A DNA stretch of 64,000 nt from Oegoconia quadripuncta. Lineage: Eukaryota > Arthropoda > Insecta > Lepidoptera > Autostichidae. The stretch covers positions 7,239,501-7,303,500 of the forward strand of contig OX438754.1 of NCBI GenBank assembly GCA_949316235.1, in the 5' to 3' direction. Below the pieces are notes generated by a model. The model was not told the origin of the DNA and made no database searches. It saw only the letters and a program-made list of their open reading frames with translations. The translations under genes and the position numbers were made by a program. Shown one piece after another: positions 54,576 to 62,388 of this stretch (its first letter is position 1; each line of letters begins with the position of its first letter).

Positions 54576-54955
54576 ATAAAGTTATTATTCCCGAATAAAT
54601 ATATCTATAATAAGATATAATAATTATAAATTATCTTAAGCTTTTGTTACAGCTATTGCCCAAGAAAAACCGCAATCACTTTGTGCACTAAAAACGTTAA
54701 TGTTCTAGATTTATAGTAAGTAAAGACCATTCCAATTTGGTCCGCGTAAAACCGACCAAGTAGAAAAGGTAGCCATAAATACTCTTGGAGCCTTGAGTGT
54801 GCTCTTTAGCGGCATTATGTGACACGGGTACAGACGAGATGTGTTTAATTGAACACAATGTAGGCAATTAGTTGCTATTTAGTGGTGATCCCAGCGATTT
54901 GGAAGCTCTACTCGAAGAAATTCTCGAAGAAACTCGAAGAAAAAAAAAGAAATTT

Positions 54956-55021
54956 GAAAAAAAAAAACTGCAATACGATAAAGTATAAATATACTTTATC
55001 GTATTGCAGTTTTTTTTTTTC
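54956..55021. repeat. Perfect hairpin, 32-bp arms
   Basis: Arms 54956-54987 and 54990-55021 are exact reverse complements with a 2-nt loop. The core is CTGCAATACGATAAAGTATA, extended outward by an A11/T11 pair. This is the longest perfect hairpin in the window, and a second one begins 11 nt after it. Confidence 0.95.
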
Positions 55022-55031
55022 TCTTGTTTAA

Positions 55032-55079
55032 ATGGATACTTGTTTAAATAGCTAAATAGCTATTTAAACAAGTATCCAT
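55032..55079. repeat. Perfect hairpin, 22-bp arms
   Basis: Arms 55032-55053 and 55058-55079 are exact reverse complements (arm starts ATGGATACTTGTTTAAATAG) with an AAAT loop. It is adjacent to, and unrelated in sequence to, the 32-bp hairpin. Confidence 0.95.
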
Positions 55080-55084
55080 AATAG

Positions 55085-55865
55085 AGATACAGTTGTGTAT
55101 AGTTTAAATTAAAATTTTAAAACAATGAATGCAAAAATTACCTAAATTATATTTACAATTCATACCGTATTTTTTTTTTGAATATTCTCCATTACTCCTA
55201 ATGTAAATTTTAAACCGTCTAAGCCGCTTTGGAAACATTTATTCCATGGAAGACTGCAGTCTTCGCCGACAGGTCGGAAATAGCTGATGCTGATGAAGAC
55301 TGTTTAGCTGCCTAAACAGCCACCGCTGCCTCGGCCCTTGAAAAGTCCCTTCCAGCCGCCATGTCAATTAAGCTCCGCAACCTATACTTGGGAATAAAAA
55401 GGAATTACTGGAAGCTAAATCGGGTCAGTAAAGAGAAAAAGTGGATACTTTGATATCATCTTCAAGATTGCCCCTTTAAATTCGTTGTACATACAAAAAT
55501 CATTGCCTGAGATGACATCTGAATATCACTTTAAATAGACAATGTTCAAGGTCACAGTCGATTTTCAAATAAATTTGTTATTAAAAACACAGGATATTTT
55601 TATAAATGTGAAGATTACCTTTCGATAAATCTGGATGTACAAACCAGTAGTGGCATTTATATTCATTGATTCTGCACCTGGGTGTAAATACTATTATTAT
55701 TCTGTGTCCTGGGTCATATAACTTCATCATTATCATTAACCCAATGAGAAAACTTGAAATTTGTAAAATGATATATGTAACCAACTAATCACATTTCGAC
55801 GAAGTTACGTAATAGAGTTATAGGTTATGGATTTAATTGTGTGCAGTCAACAAGTCTAAATCAAA
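55085..55865. other. No gene seen; short palindrome at 55249-55264
   Basis: A perfect 16-bp palindrome (GAAGACTGCAGTCTTC) lies at 55249-55264, next to a GC-richer patch (55260-55380) without an assigned match. The rest is AT-rich. The 67-codon minus frame at 55581-55784 has no domain. Confidence 0.45.
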
Positions 55866-55990
55866 GTCCCGTATTGGGCTTGAGAAGACCGTCATGTGGT
55901 CACGCGCCTGACATTAATTCACCAATCCGCACTTAGCCCCCGTCGTGGCCCATAGTAGCCATTAAGACTACAAAAATACACACGTGACTA
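55866..55990 (+). repeat. Repeat H tail fragment
   Basis: CATTAATTCACCAATCCGCA and CTTAGCCCCCGTCGTGGCCC correspond to the CACCAA.CCGCA..GGGC.. block in the second half of repeat H (compare 4240-4280). Short and diverged. Confidence 0.45.
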
Positions 55991-56279
55991 GGGATGAGGC
56001 CAAGTTATATAAAAGCTTGTTATTTTCTCTTATCTTACCTAAAAACTATTCTTATCTTCTCTCTATACCTTAGCACAATCCTGTTGTCGCTTATTATTAT
56101 TATTTTATATATCAATAAATATTTATTTAGTATAATTTGTATTTTGTTGCTATTTTATAGATGTTATGTTTAAGTAGGTATATTTGTCTAATTATCTATG
56201 TATGTATATGTATGTAAATATATGAAATTTATTCACGTAGTATGTATCTGCATCCCTATTTAATACCGCACAACCTACC

Positions 56280-56670
56280 TATTTCAAATGTACTGTCCTT
56301 ATACCTAAAGGTTGCCTGGAAGAGATCGCTCTTAGTGAAAAGAAAAGAAAAGAAAAGAAAAGAAAAGAAAATGATCCTGTGGGTTTCTTGCGCCGCTTCT
56401 TTTCCCACAGATAATTTCCCTTTCCGAAGCGGTGGTAGCTTAGACATACCTACTGACTGACCGAAAAATGCTTAGCCCTATTTTTATTTCCAATAGATTT
56501 AAATTGACATTCAACAAATGATATCATGTATCTTACGTTGAAATAAATGCTTGGAGTTTGAACTTTGATAAGGTCGCCAAATTGTACATTCTATTCTTAC
56601 CACTTTTCTGTAACTGTATTTCCTTTTCTGTTGTGCAATAAAGTGTATTTGAATTTGTAAACTAAAATAA
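56280..56670 (+). repeat. LINE-type tail interrupted by another tail
   Basis: The left part has ATACCTAAAGGTTGCCTGGA and AGAGATCGCTCTTAGTGA. The right part, from 56567, has TAAGGTCGCCAAATTGTACA and TTGTGCAATAAAGTGTATTT. Together they are collinear with the tail element at 14062-14273. The gap is filled by 56335-56566. Confidence 0.65.
56335..56566 (+). mobile_element. Retroposon tail with an (AAAAG)n start, nested
   Basis: It begins with an AAAAG microsatellite (about 56337-56370), then GGGTTTCTTGCGCCGCTTCT and CCTTTCCGAAGCGGTGGTAG, a motif pair I recognise from a common lepidopteran LINE 3' region. It ends with TTGAAATAAATGCTTGGAGT before the outer tail resumes. The overlapping frames on both strands are not genes. 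Confidence 0.6.
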
Positions 56671-56702
56671 AGGTCTCGAGTAGGGAGACCACGAATCGGC
56701 AA

Positions 56703-56849
56703 GCGCAGCGTTGGACTTCCACTCACAAGGTGAAACCCACACACCTGATGAAAGTCGCAGGAAGTCGCTGGATGCAGGCCCCTTCCAACTGGTCGCTCTG
56801 GAAACCTATGGGGGAGGCCTATGTTCAGCGGTGCACGTCTTGTGGCTGA
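56703..56849 (+). pseudogene. RTE-like LINE ORF2 C-terminus
   Basis: One open frame reads QRWTSTHKVKPTHLMKVAGS, then RWMQAPSNWSLWKPMGEAY, then VQRCTSCG and a stop at 56847-56849, followed by a GATGATGATGAGG tail. RW.....K..AG..W.Q.A.....W...GEAYVQ.W is the distinctive C-terminal region of a non-LTR element of the RTE group that is abundant in Lepidoptera. The copy is 5'-truncated. The 162-codon minus-strand frame at 56511-56999 is its shadow. Confidence 0.8.
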
Positions 56850-56872
56850 TATAATGATGATGATGAGGATAA

Positions 56873-57246
56873 TTTGTAAAATAATCAATACAACATCTAA
56901 AATATAATAAGAACTCAAGAAAACGTGAATGACGCTCAGTGTGCTATATGAGACAAATGAATAAATCATTTCTGACATTAAACCTACTAAAATAAACAAA
57001 ATAGTCGCTTACCCGTAAACAAATACCCAATCAGACGGAAACAATGCTGTAATTCGATGCCCATTAACATTGCGATCGAATGGGCTCCAAAGTAATTATC
57101 AGGACAATCACGTCACCGAGGATTTTAAATTCGTTACGGTTTTAAACAAATACAAATCGAATTAAGATGCTTCATCGCGTGGATAAACTATGTGGTGTGT
57201 ATAAACAAACGAATAACCTCTGTAGATAACCAAAATAAGGAGCAAT
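56873..57246. other. No gene seen
   Basis: AT-rich sequence between the RTE fragment and SINE-B. Nothing recognised. Confidence 0.4.
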
Positions 57247-57516
57247 CTTTTTTTATGCACTTGACCTCAATCACACCCGATGTTAAGCGAAGATGAGGCC
57301 GAAGGTGGAAGCGTTCTGACCCGGAAACCCCATCTTATTTGGGTAACTGGCTATCTCATCTTTGACAACCGGAACACAGCAATACTATTAACATTGCTGT
57401 TTGGCTGTAGACTTAGATAAGATGGTGGCAGCTAGCCAGGCATTTAAAATGCCCTACCACCAACCAAACCGAGTCTAAATATGTACCCCGCTTTAAATTA
57501 AGCCATAGAGGCGATC
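57247..57516 (-). mobile_element. SINE-B, long copy
   Basis: TTTTTTATGCACTTGACCTC, AGCGAAGATGAGGCCGAAGG, TTCTGACCCGGAAACCCCAT, TTTGGCTGTAGACTTAGATA, GGTGGCAGCTAGCCAGGC and CAACCAAACCGAGTCTAAAT, then a damaged head (AAGCCATAGAGGCGATC). A short deletion removes part of the GGTTGGTACT stretch near the left end. Confidence 0.85.
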
Positions 57517-59525
57517 AAAATCATTGATTTAAAATGCAGATGGGTAACGCCATAAAAAAGAAAAAAACAACAACCTATATATTCTGTAGGTTTCATTATG
57601 TCAGCCACTCTGGCAATGTTTCGATATTTGTTTAATGAACTTTGTATATGTCGTCACCATCATAATTCCTGATTCTCCACCGGACTTGGATTGATTTGGT
57701 CCTCTCCTCTTAGCTTAATATGATGAGTAGGGTCATAAGAACTTAGATCGGGTCGAACAATGTCCAAAAGGTAAAATTTCCTTCCCCATATTGTTTAAAC
57801 TTGTGATGGGTACTTCTCTGTGAAATGTATATAAATGTTCTTAACTACTATTTAAGGATAACATAATGTCATAATATACACATAAGCCCGCTCTACATTA
57901 ACACGATGCCACTGCACATTAACAAAACCAACTCGTGCTAGCTCGTGCGAGTCTAGAGCAGGCAATATTAATATTATTATTAATATTTATTAATAACAAT
58001 ATTAGCAACATAATTCTGACATAACGTCAATTGATTGTTGATGTCTTGCTTGCTTAATAAAACAAACTGTTGTATATATGCACCCAATGATAGTTAATTT
58101 TGAAATACATTTTATTTCCCGATGCGTTTACAGTGATTATAGCATTTCCACTTAATTATAGGCTCTAAGCAGTTAAAGGAAACATCTCAAGATTTAGATG
58201 CAGATTCATCTAAAATCAGGAACATCTGTTGCTTGAAGTTTTTCTTTGTTCAATAAATCGCTCCTAACAAAACGTACCTAGGTAACAACAGTGCCAACAG
58301 AAATGCTATTTCTAGAACTAATAAAACTAAACCAGGCTACCCGATGCGCAATAAAGAGATGGGCTGTTACAGGTGAAACGACCACGAATTTGTATTCCCT
58401 ATTCCTTTTGGTTTATGTCGATCGTAGAGGTCTGGGATAACGGGTATTGCAAATAGTTTCACCCACGTCTCATGTAAACAGGATCATAATTCGATACATA
58501 TGAGAATATTAGGAGAGCAGGCATGTGTAGTTTAATGTTTAAGTCTTTTGTTTCTATAGCGTAAAGTTCAAGAGTCAACATAGTTTAATAGTAATATCCG
58601 TACAATATTGTGGTTAAAGTTCCCATAGTCACTGTTGCGGCCGAAATGAGACCAAAGAGGCAATAAATGAGTTTGGAAAATTTCTGGGCTGTGTGGAAAA
58701 GATCCCTTTAAGTATGGTTTTGTACTTAATTTAAGTTAAAGTGTTGGGGTTCTTGGGGTTATAATGTTTGATGTAAGTACTCACTGGTCGGGATGCGGTC
58801 AGTTCAATTAAATTGTTCTTCAAAATACCAAAACTTTCGTTCTCTGCGAAAACTTCGTCTGTCGACGACATCCTGATTTTTCACAATGGTGTGCGAAGTA
58901 TATATAAACTGCAGAGCACCATGGTATCTGGAAAGTCCATGGACTTGAGGATATTCGCCAGGGGCAGGTAATTCTTATTTCTTCAGCGTTTATGAATTTT
59001 GCTATTACTCCGGTGTCGAGAGAACCAGTACCACTGGTTTTAATTAAATCAAGATTCGTAATCTTGATTTAAGTAAAGCCAGTACAAAAATTACGGGTTT
59101 ATGACCTTTACTGAACATAAAGTTATTGTAATTATGTAAATTTCATAAAGTATAATAAAGCGTTTACAAATATATGAGTTTTTACAGGCTTTAATTCGAA
59201 CGACACATATGATTGTCTTACCACTCAATAGATGTACAAGTGTCCCAATAATGTAAACATTGATGAATCGATGACAACCAACAACGGTAAATTAGATATT
59301 ACATCTTCACCATATGACTTGCGTACTACTAGAAGCTTTTAATTGGCATCACCGTGTCTGTATGTCTGTTATCAAATTTTGACTCACTTCTCGGTGTTCA
59401 ATTGAGTGTTCAACTCTTCATTCATAATAGGAACAGACTATACATGGACGCCCATCCGGTGTCAGTCTTTCCTGAATCGGTTGGTGTATTACCTATGCTC
59501 AGCAGGTGAAAAGGTGTCTACTAAG
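57517..59525. other. No supported gene; one hairpin at 59044-59072
   Basis: AT-rich, with an AATATT-rich patch at 57960-58015. Positions 59044-59056 and 59060-59072 form a perfect 13-bp hairpin with a 3-nt loop. Nothing coding is recognised. Confidence 0.45.
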
Positions 59526-59830
59526 CGTGTTGAGCTGATCTAATGATGGAGTCAGAAAGTGGCCACAGGAACTCTAACAAAACAATACTACCCCATCGAG
59601 TTTGTGCTCGGTCTTTATATTGATAAGTACTGTGATCTTAGATGGTATGCCCTGCATACCATCTAAGATCACAGTACTTATGATGAAGCCCAATAGTGGC
59701 CACAAGAACTCAGCAACTTATTTAGTATAATTTTCGAGTTTGGGCTTACGTTACTCGTCGTTAAGTATCTACTAGAATAATACGTGATGATCAGGATTTC
59801 GTGATGGAGTATTGATATCCTGTAACATTA
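59526..59830 (+). repeat. Repeat M, at least two units, interrupted by a hairpin
   Basis: GAGCTGATCTAATGATGGAG and TGGCCACAGGAACTCTAACA form one unit. GATGAAGCCCAATAGTGGCC and ACAAGAACTCAGCAACTTAT form a second, with TCGAGTTTG.GCT after each. The perfect hairpin 59623-59681 lies exactly between the units. Confidence 0.55.
59623..59681. repeat. Perfect hairpin, 28-bp arms
   Basis: Arms 59623-59650 and 59654-59681 are exact reverse complements with a CCT loop. The arm sequence starts ATAAGTACTGTGATCTTAGA. It interrupts repeat M, and the other repeat M copies (12941, 50816) have no such structure. Confidence 0.95.
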
Positions 59831-60008
59831 AACACCTTAATGTTGAGCTTATTCTATTTACTTGAAAGAACTACATTAATGTAGTGTGATTATATAGTAC
59901 AAGTCGATATGCTGAGCTATTAGTTGATATGCTTGAGTCAAGGCTTTATGATCCAAATAGAATGCGTTGTGCGGTAGAATATTTTTGCAGAGTTATAAAT
60001 AGGAATAT
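59831..60008. other. No gene seen
   Basis: AT-rich. The 81-codon plus frame at 59929-60174 runs across the micro-insertion at 60021 and is a chance frame. Confidence 0.4.
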
Positions 60009-60020
60009 GGGATTTAATAT

Positions 60021-60056
60021 CATCAGCATCATCATGTCACCCACAGGATGTCCACT
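60021..60056 (-). mobile_element. 36-bp RTE-like LINE micro-insertion with 12-bp target-site duplication
   Basis: The segment CATCAGCATCATCATGTCAC to GGATGTCCACT is flanked by the perfect repeat GGGATTTAATAT at 60009-60020 and 60057-60068. On the minus strand it is the last few codons of the RTE-like ORF (compare 56829-56849), plus its ATG/GAT-repeat tail. The LINE copy was truncated almost completely on insertion. Confidence 0.85.
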
Positions 60057-60289
60057 GGGATTTAATATAAAGTTGATTGACTACATTCACTGCTACAACG
60101 ATTACTCTGGTAACATGGGTTTTAATTTCACTAACAAATTCTTCCGCCAGCGGCCGTTAACACTCTTCTTGTAAAACTATTGAGGTGCGAGGCCTTCACG
60201 ATTTCAACACTTCAATTCTATATTCGACAAACTTGAAAAAAGCAGACGCTGGAAGTCCTAAACTTTGACAGGTGGAAGTAGGTGGAGGT

Positions 60290-60845
60290 CTTAAGTAATT
60301 TACTAGATCGCCCCAATAGATTTCCAGAGTAACCGGTTGTAATCTTTTTTTTTATGCACAACGGGTTGGTACTTGACCTTAATCACACCTAATGTTAAGT
60401 GAAGATGAGGTCGAAGGTGGAAGCGTACTGACCCGGAAACCCCAACACATTTGAGGGACTGGATATCTTATCTCTGACAGCCGGAACACAACAATACTAT
60501 TAACATTGCTGCTTGGCGGCAGGTTTAGATAAGATGGTGGTAGCTAGCCAGGCGGACATTTAAAATGTCGGTTTAAAAAATCGGTCTACATTCAGCGATT
60601 TCTCACGGCCTTAATTAGGTTATCCATCCACTTTATGTGTGGATAAACCGCGCTATACTTGCCGGTGTGTGGCCTCTACTCTAGAAATTTTATATCTCAA
60701 CGACTATCAGTCCTATATACGCGCTATGAGCCCTTTCCCCTGCTACTTCGGCTTACTAATCCGCTCAGCTATGCCGGTGATCGCGATCTTCTATGGATCT
60801 CTTTACTCCTGATTCGATCTCGTAGTACACGTACACCCAGCATTC
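60290..60845 (-). pseudogene. RTE-like LINE relic, interrupted by SINE-B
   Basis: At the right (60655-60835) the minus strand reads LGVRVLRDRIRSKEIHRRSR, then after stops SGLVSRSSRGKGS and FLE*RPHTG. I recognise LGVSLRDRIRNEEIRRR...VLEWRPRTG from lepidopteran RTE-type ORFs. At the left, 60297-60341 plus 60574-60635 give CCCCAATAGATTTCCAGAGT and TACATTCAGCGATTTCTCAC, the GSRW.Q region. Several stops are present, so this is an old copy. The CR1-like element is joined at its right side at about 60846. The 72-codon plus frame 60659-60877 is a shadow. Confidence 0.75.
60342..60573 (-). mobile_element. SINE-B inserted in the RTE relic
   Basis: TTTTTTTTATGCACAACGGG, TTGGTACTTGACCTTAATCA, GCGTACTGACCCGGAAACCC, GGCAGGTTTAGATAAGATGG and TAGCTAGCCAGGCGGACATT. 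The tRNA-like head is missing. The RTE sequence reads through on both sides, at TTCCAGAGTAACCGGTTGTAA and TCGGTCTACATTCAGCGA. Confidence 0.85.
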
Positions 60846-61089
60846 AAAGTCAAAGTCAAAAATGCTTTATTTTGTAGGTACACAGAGTACACTTAAAATA
60901 GTCAATTTTACATTTTTTAAGCTACTGCTTGTTCAAAATGCAATTTTCCCCTGAGAAGAACAAGCAAGAAACTCGAAGGGTTGCTCTTTTAAAATCAGGT
61001 TTTGATTTTACATAAAGGTTTTTATATTACAAAAAGGTTTTTATATTTCATTATTAATCGTGAAATAGCCTGGCATGCGAACAATCTCA

Positions 61090-62310
61090 TTATGTCCAGG
61101 GATGATTATCATCTAAATAGTCTGATATTTTATAATATGCTTTGTTAATAAGTTTCTGTTTTATAGTATCTTTAAATTTATCAAGTGGAAGATTTTGTAT
61201 ATCAACTGGGACCTTATTGAAAAAGCGTATACATAACCCTTTGAATGAATTACTGACTTTGCGGAGGCGACTTATGTGACCTGCAAGTTTATCTTTATTT
61301 CTTGTATTGACATCATGTTTATCACTATTTTTCCTAAATGATGCTATATTTTTTTTGACATACATTAGATTTTCAAAAATGTACTGTGACGAAAAGGTTA
61401 GAATGTTATACACTTTAAACTTATCTCTAAGTGACACTGCAGGTTTCAATTGATAAATTGCGCGAACGGCTCGTTTTTGTAAAACAAAGATTGTATTTAT
61501 ATCCGCGGCATTTCCCCACAGTAAGATACCGTAAGACATCAAGCTGTGGAAATAACTAAAATATACTAATCTAGCAGTATTTACGTCTGACATTTGTCGA
61601 ATTTTTTTGACTGCGTACGCTGCAGAGCTGAGCCTTTTCGCCAATTTATGTATATGAGGACCCCATTGCATTTTGGCGTCTAAAGTAATGCCCAAAAATA
61701 CAGTAGAATCTACGAGATCTAAAGTGGCATTTTTTATCATTATATTTGTGGGCACCGCTCTGACATTGGGTAGTACAAATTTCACACATTTAGTTTTTTT
61801 CTCATTAAGTAACAAATTATTTGCCGTAAACCATTCTACTATTTCAGAAATAGCATTGTTCACATCGGAATAGCTTAATTTTTGTCTATTTACTTTAAAT
61901 AATACGGAGGTATCATCTGCAAACAATACTATTTCATGTTTATTATCCTTTACAAGGTTAGGCAAGTCATTTATATAGACCAAAAATAAAAATGGCCCGA
62001 GTATGGAACCCTGCGGGACGCCCATGCAGACTGTGGACCCTGACGATGTGTTGCCACTGATATTAACCCTCTGAACTCTGCCACTCATATAAGAAATCAA
62101 AAGGTCAATAGCACGGCCTGTTACACCATAATGACGTAATTTCCTGATTAAGATGTCATGATTAACGCAATCAAATGCCTTGGACAAGTCGCAGAACACT
62201 CCTATTGCATCCCGAGAATCTTCCCAAGCTTCAAAAATATGTTGTAAGAGCTCGACACCTGCGTCGGTTGTCGAGCGGCCCCTAGTAAAACCGAATTGTT
62301 TATGCGACAT
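61090..62310 (-). CDS. CR1-like ORF2, reverse transcriptase part
   Basis: A frame of 406 codons from the first Met after the internal stop. Motifs, numbered from that Met: QFGFTRGRST at 5-14, FCDLSKAFDCVNHD at 39-52 (catalytic Asp 41), GVPQGSILGP at 97-106, and catalytic FADD at 130-133. A LLNEKKTK motif, FLGI and LWGNA follow, and the C-terminus ends NHPWT. The enzyme copies the element RNA at a nicked target, primed by the target DNA. The real protein does not start at this Met. The codons between 62311 and 62388 are open and in the same phase as the endonuclease frame upstream, so one stop (62389-62391) is all that separates them. All reverse transcriptase motifs look intact. The 66-codon plus frame 61673-61873 is a shadow. 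Confidence 0.9.
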   Translation of the reverse strand: MSHKQFGFTRGRSTTDAGVELLQHIFEAWEDSRDAIGVFCDLSKAFDCVNHDILIRKLRHYGVTGRAIDLLISYMSGRVQRVNISGNTSSGSTVCMGVPQGSILGPFLFLVYINDLPNLVKDNKHEIVLFADDTSVLFKVNRQKLSYSDVNNAISEIVEWFTANNLLLNEKKTKCVKFVLPNVRAVPTNIMIKNATLDLVDSTVFLGITLDAKMQWGPHIHKLAKRLSSAAYAVKKIRQMSDVNTARLVYFSYFHSLMSYGILLWGNAADINTIFVLQKRAVRAIYQLKPAVSLRDKFKVYNILTFSSQYIFENLMYVKKNIASFRKNSDKHDVNTRNKDKLAGHISRLRKVSNSFKGLCIRFFNKVPVDIQNLPLDKFKDTIKQKLINKAYYKISDYLDDNHPWT

Positions 62311-62388
62311 AAAATCGTTACTATAAAAATAAGCCGATAACTGAATTAATATAATTTTTTCAAAGATTTTACTGAGAGTCGGTAGTAT

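Noticed and set aside
56511..56999. The 162-codon minus-strand open frame.
   Set aside because: It is antisense to the RTE-like ORF2 C-terminus and the adjacent retroposon tail, where the plus strand has the recognisable protein.
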